Shown piece after piece: positions 25,214 to 37,019 of a DNA stretch of 64,000 bases; within the stretch, counting starts at the first letter, position 1, and every line of letters starts with the position of its first letter. The stretch comes from Allium sativum. Its lineage: Eukaryota; Streptophyta; Magnoliopsida; Asparagales; Amaryllidaceae. The notes under the pieces were generated by a model. The model saw only the letters and a program-made list of their open reading frames with translations. It was not told the origin of the DNA and did not search any database. The translations under genes and the position numbers were made by a program. The DNA is taken from the NCBI GenBank assembly GCA_030737875.1, contig CM060918.1:772204552-772268551 (forward strand). The letters run 5' to 3'.

Positions 25214-26239
25214 AAACTTTTCATCCCCGAAAAGGAACGAAGCTGAAAGTTGTTTTACAAACCAACTCAACTTTCATTATTTTCATTATGGCTTAAGTTC
25301 TTCAACTTTTTAGTTTCTAAGAACTTTTCAAATTCTTCAAAAATTTGGCTAACACCCTAAATTTTCGAAAATTTTCGCCATAACCTCCCCTGCATGGGAG
25401 CACCGGGAAAATCCCGAAATTGTCGTACATGCCTCTCCAATCCAAAAAGAAAAAGAAACAGCCAAGTGGCTAGCCAACCGGCTGATAAAATCATCAAAAA
25501 CCCCAAGAAATACAATAAACATGTACCTATTTGTCGGGCAAACGATTTTATTCCTCTTCTCTAGCCTCCTTGCTATGACCTGTTCACACATATATACATG
25601 TACATGTGTGCAAATGTGATAAATTTTCAATATAGTTCAATATTTGACTAAATTTGGCCAAATTTACCGTTCATTCACATAATGGTTTAAATGAATAATC
25701 ACATAACACAATCAACAATCAGCAATCAATTAGTTGATTATCTTTTCAAATTCATAATTTTGATATATAGCCAAAAATCACATTTTTGATGCCAAATCAC
25801 AACAATAGACCCTATCTAATTTTGGTTCTCACACCAGTCAATTGGAAATATATAGAAATCCCACTTTCGAAACTCGAAAGTAAATACTGGCGATGGTGCA
25901 CCATCACCAGAATTATCCCCGGGCGACTAGAGTGTGATTCTATATCTATCCAGTATATTAAAACTTCAAATACATGCGGATCAGACGTATATGCAAAATC
26001 TTTATATATTGGATTGTCCAAAATCAATACAAATAAATATTCAAATACGTTGAATAAGGTTTAAATTTTTAAAACAGTATTTGTTTTCAATTTTGTTTTA
26101 AAAACATTACTCTTCACACTCGTTCTAGGATACTACTGATCCCATCTCTAAAGAGTCATTCCCACTGGATATTACTAATCCAATCTCTGATGAATTCCTT
26201 CGTATGGTTCTAATGTGTCTTGTTCTCCAAGCTTTGCAA

Positions 26240-26257
26240 ACCAAAGCTCTGATACCA
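26240..26257 (-). other. Primer-binding site, tRNA-iMet (giant-LTR element)
   Basis: The minus strand reads TGGTATCAGAGCTTTGGT three bases inside the 5' LTR end. It is complementary to the initiator tRNA-Met 3' end. Confidence 0.92.
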
Positions 26258-28982
26258 AAATGAAACGACCCGAACTTCCCCGTGAAGGAAAGCACGGATC
26301 GAATTTAGGACAAGACGAACCAGAACACAAACAGAAGAACATTTCATTGTTAATTACAACAATTTCATCATATTACAAGAATATACAGAGTATAAACAAA
26401 TAATATACATCAGAAAAATATCAGAGATTTACAATTTACAATGCAGCGGAAAATAATACAAAACACAACTGGAAGTAATACATGGATACAGAGCTTTCCG
26501 AGTATCGTTCCAGCTGTAAACCAGGATCCTGTGAATATAAATCTGCAAAACCAAAACTACTAGCTGCCCGCGTGGAAAATAGGAGCACCCAGAGTTTAGG
26601 TTAAAACAATAAACTCCAGGTTAGTCATGTGACTGGTGTGAGAACTAAAACAGTTATTAATCTTTATTTTAAAGTTAGGTAAATCCAGGGACCACACCGT
26701 ATAACACGGAACGGCTTTCCTCCTAAGAATACCAGTGCATAAAACAATAGTGCAATGCTAAATAAAGAAAAATGAAGCTATTATAAGCCTCATGTCCCAT
26801 CACACAATGCAACACAAGCCGGAGGATAGGGTTTTACCTTATAATTGCCAAAGAATGCTTGATATGCTAAATTTCATCTTTTATTATTACTACAAGTGTA
26901 TAGTGCCAAAACAATTTCAATCATAGACGGCATAAGTGCCCCATACCACTATGTCGCCATATATAGGTTTATAATTAAAACCGCAAAATGTCGTATTGGA
27001 AGTTGGATTTCCATCTGTGAACCGAGGCAAGGGATCGTCCTCACCGCTTCGACACAATCTAGCCCATGTCTCAGGTCAGAGCTTGAGTGACCTTTGGATC
27101 GGCAGGGCCGGTCCACTCGATGTGGATTAAAATGCCTGAACATTGCGTTTCCCCACCTTATGGGTTGTAAACTGGTCATATCCGACCAGGCCATCGGCTC
27201 CGAAGAGACCGAACTAACCGAGGCGCCTCGCTATCCATCATCCACATAACTAAAATGCCCGGGCGTGTAAAACCCAAAACACCACTCCTAGCTAGAAAGA
27301 AACGCATGCCCTCCCTGATGTCCTCTCCCGTTTCTGGTTCACACCAGGGTGTGAGGCTCGCGAATTAACGCTATAAAAAGCTATGCTGTATTAAAGCCGT
27401 GCTTTGATCATCAACCACAAGACTCTGCTTGTCAACAAAAGCCTTGATCTTTTGCATCTCCACATGCCACACAGAAAATTCACGCTATGCAACCGATGTA
27501 TATCAATCACACAGAATGAAATCCGATGTCAGACACACATCCATTTACAAGTCCGTTCTGGGTCTGAACGAAACCGGAGGAACCTTATTCCTCTCATATC
27601 CATCGATCTCCAAGTACGTCTGGACAATCACCAACTGATTCCCTCCTCTTGGGTGTACATCCCAATCAAGATCATTAGTAATTATCCAAATGATGTGAAG
27701 ACCTCCGGTCTTCAACCACCGTCTTCATTGTCGATTCACTTATTCAGAATGGGATAAACCCGGTCTTTCCAAATAACTCACGTATATAATAAACAAGTGT
27801 TATAAAAGCACAACATACGCCTTATTCCAATTCAGAATATTCCTTTATTCAAATATTCTTTTGCTTTGGGAAAGGTTCCCATTAATTTTATCAAAGATAA
27901 ATTCTTTAAATTTATTCTTTAATCTCCTTTGAATATCAATTCAAAACAAATTTTGGGTTTCCAAACTAGTCGGTATTAACGAACCTTACCGAAGTAATCA
28001 TTTGTTTTAATTTCCCAATCCCAACCTATTTATCCCATGAAGTAAAACTGGTAATACTTCATATCTAACACCACGGTGTTATCGGTAAATTCAATTACCA
28101 TTTCACGTTTAAATCTAATTAAAGATTTAACTATCGCCTGGAGCAAGACTGGTGATTCTCCATTCTCGATCATTTCTTGGATTTGATAATTTTAGTTATC
28201 AAATTCACCTTTCAATCTATTCAAAGATTCATTAAAACTCTAATTCAGTTTTAATTTCCAGAAATCATTACTTAATGATTATTCAAAGTTAAGAAATAAA
28301 TCTTATCTTTAACTGGGTTAAAGAACTAATGTCATTTAAAACACAGCTCACGCTAAACCGAAAATCACATTCCATTAACAATGGAATCTTCACGGAAAAC
28401 AGATCAATATATATAATCGATACGAACTTCCATATCTGACTAATAATATAAATGGAATAACGGCAAAGCCTTTTAAATTCCATATATAGTAGCAGGCTTC
28501 CTCCACAGAAATTCATTTCGATTATTACCAAATTGAATTCCATTCCATTCCAAGTTATTTTATTAAATTGGAAAAACTTTACTTTGGAAAATCTCCTTTA
28601 AATCTTAACAAAAGATTTATAATTTTCAAATCCCGTTTCACTGTAAATCGGGTTAAAGAACGAATGTCGTTAAAACACAGTTCACAACAAACCCAATTCA
28701 CCTTCCATTAATTATCGGGTTAAAGAACAAGTGTTATTTAAAACACCGTTTGCGATAAACTCATAAATCAATTCCAATTCAATTCAAATTAAATATTATT
28801 TAATTGGTATACTTCATTAAATCTAAACAAAAATATTTAATCTTTTTCTCCACTGGGTTTAACACTAGTGTTAATGAAGACACCATTCCCGACAAACCTA
28901 AATCCCATTTGATATTAAATACAAGGCTCTGAATAGAAAATATATCGGCTTATATTCAATATCAAATACTATAACCAACAAA

Positions 28983-29045
28983 CACTACAAGAAAACTTGT
29001 TATTAATAACGCTATTTAATAACACGTTATTCTAAAGTGTTATTG
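28983..29045 (+). repeat. CACTA left terminal inverted repeat and subterminal repeats
   Basis: CACTACAAGAAAAC is followed by several copies of a 'gttat(t)aataac' or 'cgttatt' word. It pairs imperfectly with the right end over about 13 bases. Confidence 0.85.
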
Positions 29046-29956
29046 TTTATGGTTAAATATTTGTTTTTTTACTCATTTTCTTTTGTCCCGTGATCTGTAA
29101 CGCGTTTTTCGCTCCAAAATTTTCGTTTCCCTCCGAAATAGCAATTAACCCGTCTCTCCCTCTCCAAAATACAATCGTTTTCACATCTCCTCCCAATTTT
29201 ATCTCCAACCAAATAACCCTAATCAAAACTATCCACTCGATCTTCGCAGCCGTTCTCATCCACTACAATAGTTCACTCGTAGTCAACTGAACGATGTCAG
29301 GAACCCCAACCCAATTTCGCCTTTCATTAGTATTTTTCATTTGGTCTTTTCAACACCCTAGAATCAAAGAAGGTATTTCGCCTTTCATTATTCTATATAT
29401 TTTTTCATTTTAAGAATTTTATTTGGTTTTGGTTGAGCTTAATCGAAGTGGTTTCCATATTTCTTATTTGATTTTGTTCACGAATCCCGTAAAATGCAGA
29501 GCCAACTCACAAAATTAGTACTGATCCAAAAGCTTTGAAACTTGATAACACCAAAAATGAAGATATGATTTGATGTAGTATGGTCACATCTTATGGAATA
29601 TTTTCTGGAAGCATGCCGGTATCCATTTAACTGCCCAATTTCAGTGAGTTAAAGACATGTCTTTTCACAACAAATTATTTTATCATAAATATACATACTT
29701 ATAATGCTCATCATTATATAGTTATTGACATAATTTTATGTGTGCGTATTTAGCCTAAAGTGTATCAAGGTTTAGAAGATGCAGTACATGAAGGAGAAAA
29801 TGATGCAGGTACGACAAGGTCAGTAGTTGTGGATGGTTGGAAACTTTGAATTGAAAAACAAAACACGCTTTTGGTGTATTTGCATTTAAGAACATGGTTT
29901 GATTGTTCACCTATGCATACTTAGAAGCTGAAGTAATATTGCAAACCAATAGGTAC
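29046..29956 (+). other. CACTA interior, 5' part of unknown origin
   Basis: The part at 29090-29300 is pyrimidine-rich ('cctctccaaaatac', 'cacatctcctcc') and followed by 'ccctaatc', much like a plant 5' untranslated leader. An intron-like T-rich stretch comes after it. This may be a captured gene start, but I recognise no protein. The words 'gtcagtagttgtggatggtt' near 29818 and 'gtcggtagttgtggatggtt' near 31083 form a second, dispersed direct repeat within the element. Confidence 0.35.
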
Positions 29957-29973
29957 TATTTTTCTGGATGTAG

Positions 29974-30700
29974 AATGGAGCGTAATGTTTACAACCTTCT
30001 AAGGACAAGAGATGCTATGATGAGACATTACAAGGAATTTCATGTCCCAACCAATTGGATGCTTGACAATGGCATTGTAAGCCAGGTTTTGTGTTATTTA
30101 CTGTTTTAGAAATAAAAGTCCGTTCCTTTAAAGAATAAGCTGTATGAAAATGTAATTTTAAATGGTTATTGACATATATGGTTATCATAATGCAGATAAA
30201 ATTTGAGTCGGTGAAACTAGCTAAGAAATACATGAAGAGAGTTGCAAGCGAACTTCACACAAATGGTGCATCCAGTAAAGACCCTGCTTTGGAATACATG
30301 CTTCCCCAAGGCGTCTGCTTTTGTTTCAAAATTCATCAGGTTCAAACTAGTTTCAAATTTCTTTTTCACATCTAATTGGGAAAAAAATTCATTTAGATTT
30401 CTATATCATATATTCCTGAGATGAAGTTTGTATGGATATCACTTTGCCTTGCTAGAACAATTACCGGGAAGTTTATTATGCTGATAATATTGTTTTTGCT
30501 ATCATGAAGTTTAAAATAAAGAAGATTTATTATACTGTTTTTAATATTTCCTACCATAAAACAAGTTTGTTTGATGCTGATAATACAGTTTGCTGGGGGT
30601 TTTGATTCAGAGACGATGCACGCGTTTGAGGAGTTGCGAAATCTTGCTCATGTTGAAAATTTGGTTGAAATACTTGCTTGCAATCACCATAAGCAATATG
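29974..30700 (+). pseudogene. Captured CHUP1-like gene fragment (three exons)
   Basis: CHUP1 is an outer-envelope chloroplast protein that links chloroplasts to actin for light-driven positioning, and this resembles the conserved C-terminal part of its family. Exon 1 (about 29974-30085) encodes YNLLRTRDAMMRHYKEFHVP and ends before a GT intron. Exon 2 (30196-30339) encodes VKLAKKYMKRVASEL and ends FCFKIHQ. Exon 3 (30589-about 30700) encodes FAGGFDSETMHAFEELRN. Introns 30086-30195 and 30340-30588 have GT...AG ends and keep the codon phase. The N-terminal coiled-coil, actin-binding and proline-rich parts of the family are absent, so this is a fragment without its own start. The exons are still open, so a chimeric transcript could in principle include them. 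Identity rests on remembered family sequence. Confidence 0.82.
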
Positions 30701-31415
30701 TAATGTTCTGTTTTTTGAGTGCACGTTTGTTGGCTTGTTAATTTTTGGTTGCGGAGTCGTAACATGTTGTTGGCAAGTTGAGCTCATGATCTAATCAATG
30801 TTTGTATGCGTTTAGCTCAAGCTTTGCTTATAGGCTTCATTAGTTAGTATGTAAGTCATAACATATTGTTGGTGCATTTTTTAATTGATTGAGGAAGTTA
30901 TAGTTGTATGGTATATGTTACTATATCTACTGATCCACTTTTTACATCTATTTATAAGGTGATGCATGATACTGCAAATTTTATTGTAATTCAAACACAC
31001 AAAACTTGTTTATGTCCATTAAAGAATGTTCTAATTGTGAACCAAAAAGGAGAACTTTCAAAATTATTTTGTGGGTGACACGGTCGGTAGTTGTGGATGG
31101 TTCGGTATGGTCAGCAGTTATTGATATAATTATTTTCGTAAGTTATGGTTCGATAAGTTTATCACAACTTTGTTCAATTTTTGGGGCAACCATAGTTCTA
31201 GCCTGATGTGTTCATTTATTTTTTATTCTTTGCTACTGTTTTCTCCTGGGGCAACTAAAGTAGTTGGCCCGGCACTGGCCATATCAATATCTCCCCCAAA
31301 GGATTCAACCTTGTTCTCAAGATCATTGGTGGTGAATGATAAGGGTAATGGTATGGGAGCAGTTGCATTTGGATTCAGACAAAATTTTAGAACTGATATG
31401 TGAAAAACCGGGTCG
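30701..31415 (+). other. CACTA interior between captured genes
   Basis: This is AT-rich, intron-like DNA with short frames. The frame at 31170-31403 is open for 77 codons and ends just before the biotin carboxylase fragment, but I do not recognise it. It could be part of another captured exon. Confidence 0.3.
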
Positions 31416-31418
31416 GTG

Positions 31419-31682
31419 CGGGCGTTCGGACAGTATTAGAGTTATGGGTGATAAAGCTACTGCGAGGGAAACAATGAAGAAAGCAAGTTTGCGACTGTAC
31501 CTGGAAGTCATGAACAATTACAGGTATGCTTACTGAATTAGCTATTTACTTATTAAAAACAAAACAAAAACCTTTTTAGATTTTTTTTACCCCTAAACTG
31601 TCAATATTGCACTTCTTTAGACCACAGAAGAGGCCGTCAAGCTTGTCGATAACACTGGCTTTCCCATAATGATAAAGGCACA
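31419..31682 (+). pseudogene. Captured acetyl-CoA carboxylase biotin carboxylase fragment (CAC2-like)
   Basis: Biotin carboxylase carboxylates the biotin of the plastid acetyl-CoA carboxylase, the first step of fatty acid synthesis. Exon A (about 31419-31523) encodes SIRVMGDKATARETMKKA, the conserved start of the ATP-grasp domain. One base appears to be missing just after it, because the following PTVPGS-type segment is found in the next frame. After a GT...AG intron (31524-31620), exon B (31621-about 31682) encodes EEAVKLVDNTGFPIMIKA, the segment that precedes the glycine-rich ATP-binding loop. The sequence stops before that loop, so nothing functional remains. The family match is strong over about 50 residues and is based on recognition of these motifs. 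The related carbamoyl-phosphate synthase and propionyl-type carboxylases are less likely. Confidence 0.8.
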
Positions 31683-32162
31683 TCTATAGTAATTTTTCCA
31701 TATAAAGTGTTAATTTTATTGAACATAAAATGAGATTCATGCAACAGATTTGTGAACAAATGTTGAAAAAGTTTATGAGAAATAAAACCTAGTCGCTGTC
31801 AGATGATGAAACATGCATGCAAAATGATGGAATGGACGTCGGTGTAGGAGAAGTAAACAGCGATCTGGGAGGATGCTCGGTAAAGGTGATCTGAAGGTTG
31901 GTTTTTCTTCTAAATCATTCAGATTAAATTTACTATTTTGGGTTGAATAAGGCATTTATTGTGTTGCAGAGCAATATCAATAGAAAAGATGAAGTGGAAT
32001 GAAGAGCAATCAACCTGTAAATTTGAAATCAAGAAAGGTAAGTATCCGATTTTGTTCTATTTCCTAAAGTTTTTATTTAAATTTGTTTGATCCGTTTACT
32101 TGTAGTACACTTGCTCGCATTCTTAACTGGTTTGGGAAATAGCTCGGTGAAGCACAATTTAA

Positions 32163-32531
32163 AAATACTTGCACGAAGCAATCGAGCTAACAGTGGTGCA
32201 TCGTGATATAAATTCTAGCAACATTCTAGTTGATGATGAAGCAAATTTAAAAATATCAGATTTTGGTCTAACTAAGATTTTTGGTATTGGAAAGAGTCAT
32301 GTGGAGTAGTGGGCACATTTGGGTAGGCCAGCATGAATTGCCTCTATAATTTACATAGCTTTAGAAATAAATCTGTTGAGAATTGTTAGCATTTTCAACA
32401 GATATGTGGCACCAGAATATGCAAACTATGGGCTTCTTAGTGAAAAGAGCGATGCATACAGATTTGGCGTTGTTTTCTAGGAGGCCGTTACTGGAAGAGA
32501 CCCCATCGATTATGGCCATCCATCAAATGAG
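32163..32531 (+). pseudogene. Captured receptor-like protein kinase fragment (two exons)
   Basis: This is part of a Ser/Thr kinase domain of a plant receptor-like kinase. Exon 1 (about 32163-32322) encodes [23 protein letters not shown] (catalytic loop HRD) and [16 protein letters not shown] (DFG). It ends in a GTFG split by an intron whose phase fits. A few bases are lost between SHV and the GTFG segment. Exon 2 (32402-32531) encodes YVAPEYANYGLLSEKSD, then a TAG, then EAVTGRDPIDYGHPSNE, ending at a GTAAG donor. The VTGRDP.DYG..NE signature is typical of the Arabidopsis At3g59110/At5g18500 group. The N-lobe, transmembrane and C-terminal parts are absent. The stop and deletion make it a pseudogene. 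Confidence 0.88.
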
Positions 32532-34285
32532 GTAAGAATGATGAATCATTGTTAAATGCCTATCTGCAAGCTTTAGTTTCACCATCCACTTGAAAGTGAA
32601 TTTATATAAGGGATTTACTATTCACAGTAATAGTTAGTGCTATAAGAAGAAACAATTAGCCCTAAGCTTCCTCGTTTCAACTCAAATTAAATTTTATCAA
32701 AATCATCAGTTGTTTTTCTTTTTCAATATTGGTTGTAAATGTGCATTTTGAGAATAGAACTCAAAACGTCCAATGACAACTTTTATTCAAGGCTTAACTC
32801 GAGACTAAAACCACGAGTGTACGAGTCGTTCCTGAAATTAGAACTCTTTAATGTCACGTTCACACAACAAGGAATGAAGATTAAACAATAACTTTGTACA
32901 GTGAATAGGATAAATTAAATAGGGTACTAAATATGAAATGCTAACTTTCAGTGTAAGAAAGTCGGTTTTGCCCTATGATTTAGTTATGTCGGTGAGTGGA
33001 ATAGAAACTAAGACGAAAGAATGCATAGAATCATGGAAGAAGGGTGAAATGCCTGGAAGAAGAGGCATGGGAGATCGTTTCCCCATATAAATGATAGCAC
33101 AAGTCAACCCACCATTTAACTCCTCATCAATGATTTTTCCAATGCTGTGCAGGTAGTTTATTCTGTAGAGAATCTTTAATATTTTATTCAGGTAAGATTT
33201 TATTTTTCAAATTTCTCCTCCTTCCTTTCCTTTTTAGCCTAATCCCTTGTTTTTAATAGATCAATGGTTTAAGCATTAAGAGAAGAGACCTGCTCTTTGA
33301 GCAGAACTCCACCAACCATCCTGAAGCATTCGCTTAAGAATTAAATATCTACTTTGTTGCCTGAAATGAATAATGAAACAAATCATGCTATGCGAACAAA
33401 AAAACTTGAAAGCAAGTGTTTAAGAATTGCAAATTGGTGGTCTGAATTCGTAGAGACTTAGGAGCTGCAAAGGACGTAGGTTGTATAATGTGCAGGTGCA
33501 ATTGCAATGTGATGGCTATTGATTGAGTTGCTTATTTTGAACAGGACGTGGAAATGTTTAATTAGCATGGAGGAAACATCTAATATTTTAATTAGTACTG
33601 TATCCAAGTAGAAGTAATAAATGATTGGTAAGTTGTACACATGAACTATAGATTATTTTGTATGCATCCACAAATCTATGCAGCATATTTTAGTTGATGT
33701 ACATCATCCTTATCCCAAAAGTACCCTTGTTTAAAATTATAAAATATCTCTCAACTTTCAAATTTTTTAAATCTGGTTTCCCATATTTCAAATTTTAGAT
33801 CCCCACGGCTATGGTTTTATGGAATCCTGGTGTTTATGCTCGAACCAACATGGCAATATATTAAATGGTTAATTAGATTAAGGAGAGAAATGTTCAAAAA
33901 TGGCTACTAGTTCGAGAAGGTTTGAATTTAGTTTCTTATATTTTACTCCTCATCAATGATTCATTTTTGTTGTATATAGGCTGACAAAGGGTGATGAGGC
34001 AAATGAAAGTAAGATGGAGGTGCTAAGTTATTTGGGGTGTTTTGTTTGTCTAGCAAGTTTGGTGTATTGTCTTATGTGTACTATATTTTGTTTTGCCTTT
34101 TGTGTGTTAATCGAATAAATATGAACTATGTTTTGTATTTTGTGTACTCAAGTTGACATAAATGGAAATTGAAAAAATATATATTGAATTTTTTAAATCA
34201 TGGATTGATTTTTTTTTATTTGATACTTTTTGTGTCTGTTTATATTTAACTTGTTATGAAGATTCATTTTGATTGCTATTATTAA
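32532..34285 (+). other. CACTA interior, 3' part without recognised genes
   Basis: This is AT-rich DNA with many stops. It may contain further captured introns, such as the continuation of the kinase gene, but no protein motif is recognisable. A short purine-rich stretch 'gatgaggcaaatgaaagtaag' near 33992 is open but too short to assign. Confidence 0.3.
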
Positions 34286-34289
34286 AATG

Positions 34290-34776
34290 TATGAGCTGTG
34301 AAAGGATATTGCAATACTATAACATGTTAATTTAATAGCATCATATAGAAGCTATCGAAGATATATGTTACAGCAGTAAAACTGTGTTATTAATAATGTC
34401 AATTTTATTGAGATTTAGATGTATAATAGCGGTAAATTTGAGCTGTCAAAGGGTCTAGTAAAACTATAACATGTTTAATTAATAGCATCATATATCTGTT
34501 ATTGAATAATTATGTTATAGCGGCAGCACTGTGTTATAAATATTCTCATTTCCAATGAAATCTAGGTGTATTATAGCTACGATCATGAGCCATTGTAATA
34601 AAATAACATAGCGGTCAGAATACGCTATAAAACCATATCTTCTATAGTGGCCAGTTAAGCGTTATAACTAAGTAGCAGTTTTTTATAACATGTCGATATA
34701 CAGCAGTTATCGAACCGCTATAATTGTTATTCATAGCGGCTATAGGCCGCTATGAAATGCCAGTTCTGTTGTAGTG
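34290..34776 (+). repeat. CACTA right subterminal repeats and terminal inverted repeat
   Basis: A block of about 147 bp starting 'atgagctgtgaaag' at 34290 repeats at about 34437 ('ttgagctgtcaaag'). Its shared 'actataacatgtttaatt..tagcatcatat' core lies at 34316 and 34463, and a third start 'atgagcc' is at about 34585. The last 150 bp contain direct and inverted copies of 'tagcgg' and 'ccgctat' words. The element ends TTGTAGTG at 34776. Confidence 0.82.
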
Positions 34777-36870
34777 AAATATTGTCTGGAAAATAACGAT
34801 ATAAATATATCTTTCAAATTTCCATAACAATATCTGTAAAATCACGAAATCCAACATCGAAATATTCCGAAGACAATTTCGATTCAAATCCATTTCCACT
34901 TTATAAATTGGAAATTCTGGTTATTTTTAAAACCATTTCAAATCTAATTTATTTATTTTAAAAATAAATGGATTATAATTCTAGTTCAAAACTAGTTCAT
35001 TTCGATAAAAATCTATTTTTATCTTTTCAAATACGCAGTTTTTCATCCCAATTCTTTCAAAATCATTTCTTATGATTTCACACTAATTATTGATATTTTA
35101 AATAATTTTATCAAGGCCCGTACAGTCGATTTCCATCAACGGCCATCGAACTGCACTTACAGCAACTTTTCCCAAATTTGATTTGGACATAATTCCAAAT
35201 CCAACCGTTAGATTTCTAATTTCTTGTATTCATTAGAAAGCTCTTTTCGATATGAACCCAACGACTCCGGTTTTAGGAGAATCTGATGGTCGGATCTCCC
35301 GTAATGTCCGTTCGAAGACAATGGTCGAAATTCGCAAACTGCCGCAGCGCGGCGCATTCTATTCAGGCCATTATATTATATATATAATATATATTTCATC
35401 GATTTTCCTTTTAAAACGAATTTTATAAATCGTTTTAAATTCGTTTTCAAAATGATTTCAACTTCCATTTCGAATTCAAATCAAAATTGAATTTTCCAAT
35501 ATAAATTCGTTTTAAATTCATTTCAAATCGATTTCAATTCAAATCGATTTCAATTCAATTTCAATCCGTTTTAAATTCAATTCAAAACGATTTCAATTCT
35601 ATATCAATTTAATTCGAATTTCAATTCTATTCGAATTTCAATTCTATTCGAATTTCAATTTCAATTTAACTCGAAATTAAATTTTCCATATCATTTCAAT
35701 ATTAAAACGATAATATCTTCAAAATATTCGATTTTGAAATCACTTTTCGATACTCATTATAAAACTAATAAAATCGACAAAATTCCCGTTCGTGTTAAAA
35801 CGACATTTAACTACTTAACGCGGCTTCACATTTCAATATTCACTGAATATTATTTTAAAATATTCGATAATTCTAAACTGGAATCAGACACGGTCAATTA
35901 CCATATAATGTGATTTATATGGATTCCACACAACAAATGTGTATAACAACAACGAAAACAGCTCATCCAGAATGCATTCTACACTGTATAAGCATCAAAT
36001 ATACATTTTAACGCTTATAGCAGTTTGTCAATCAATCGATCTACATGCAACTAATTATTGGGATTAGTGTATGTCCAATATCATCCCAACACCCGTGTGG
36101 GATTTTGAAACAACAAACCCGGAATTATTTGTGCAGTTGGGCGATGTGTAAAATTTATCGTCCCAATCAATATCAGTCAAATCAGTGTACATAAACCAAT
36201 CGTCTGATTTGTAAATGAATATTTATTCTCTTTCATATTCATGTTAAAAATTATATTTTTAACGATAAAATATTTATTCGGTTCATTTACACAATAAAAA
36301 TGATATTTTTATCTTTCAAATATATTTTAGAAAATTTCGGTGGCATAACGACACGATACTAGAAACGGGATAAGGCCCAGCCTTATCCCTGGTCTAATAG
36401 TGGCCTACGCCATACACAAACCAATTTTATTCCACTCCATTTCATTAACTATGCCCAAACCAATCCGAACAAACAAACCAATCAACCAAAAACCACAACA
36501 CAATATAACCAAACAAACACACAAGTCGTCCATGGTCTGTGGACGACGGGGAAACAGTTCATCTATGTAGTTATAAACAAATAACTATATAAAAATTATT
36601 TTAGTGAGAAGTTCTCACCTTGGGGATCCACTCCGCCAATCCTTATCTCTGAACGGTTTGAATTTAGATTTGTTTTCCACCAGTTCCATCGCAATTCTTT
36701 TCACGCTGTTCATGGTAAAAATCATATTTTTTTATCGCTTCATCCCAATAAATAAAAATCATATTTTTATTTCTACTTCATATATTATTACAACGCTTCT
36801 TCCTATATAAAAATTATATTTTTATATTTCTACTTATTATATAAAGATCGAATTTTTATTTCGTTATTCA

Positions 36871-37019
36871 AATAATAAAAATCATATTTTTATTTTCTCT
36901 ACTATATAAAAATCATAATTTTATTTTCTCTACTATATAAAAATCATATTTTTATTTTCTGTACTATATAAAAATCATATTTTTATTTTCTCTACTATAT
37001 AAAAATCATATTTTTATAG
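36871..37019. repeat. 31-bp tandem array in the right giant LTR
   Basis: The unit starts at 36901, 36932, 36963 and 36994 (period 31 bp, four copies), one more than in the left LTR. Confidence 0.88.

Larger units (their letters stand above)
25200..26260 (-). other. Internal domain of the giant-LTR element, non-coding
   Basis: These 1061 bp are bounded by the purine tract and primer site. Both strands are full of stops, and the frames over 70 codons (25349-25630, 25786-26064) carry no zinc knuckle, protease, RT or integrase motif. Minus-strand 'ggggatgaaaagttttaag' next to the purine tract parallels the chromovirus sequence 'ggggacgaaatccttaaag', pointing to a Tekay-like parent. The domain may hold packaging signals, but nothing in the sequence proves that. 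Confidence 0.8.
28983..34776 (+). mobile_element. CACTA (En/Spm) transposon carrying fragments of three host genes (Pack-CACTA)
   Basis: The left end is CACTACAAGAAAAC. The right end, complemented, is CACTACAACAGAAC. The target AAA is duplicated at 28980-28982 and 34777-34779. The left giant LTR preserves the empty site, so both ends are certain. Subterminal DNA has repeated short words (gttattaataac, tagcggctat) and a 147-bp direct repeat near the right end, as is usual for CACTA transposase binding. No TNPD/TNPA-like protein is visible. The interior holds, all on the plus strand and with introns retained, a CHUP1-like fragment, a biotin carboxylase fragment and a receptor-like kinase fragment. 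Capture was therefore at the DNA level. The element must have been moved by a transposase from elsewhere. Confidence 0.93.

Noticed and set aside
26896..27757. Frames of 64-117 codons in the right giant LTR and similar ones at 19336-20037
   Set aside because: They are translations of homologous LTR blocks, with starts and stops that differ between the two copies, so no protein is maintained.
28289..28543. 84-codon minus-strand frame also present at 20700-20954
   Set aside because: The two copies are simply the same LTR segment. Similarity follows from LTR identity, and no domain is visible.
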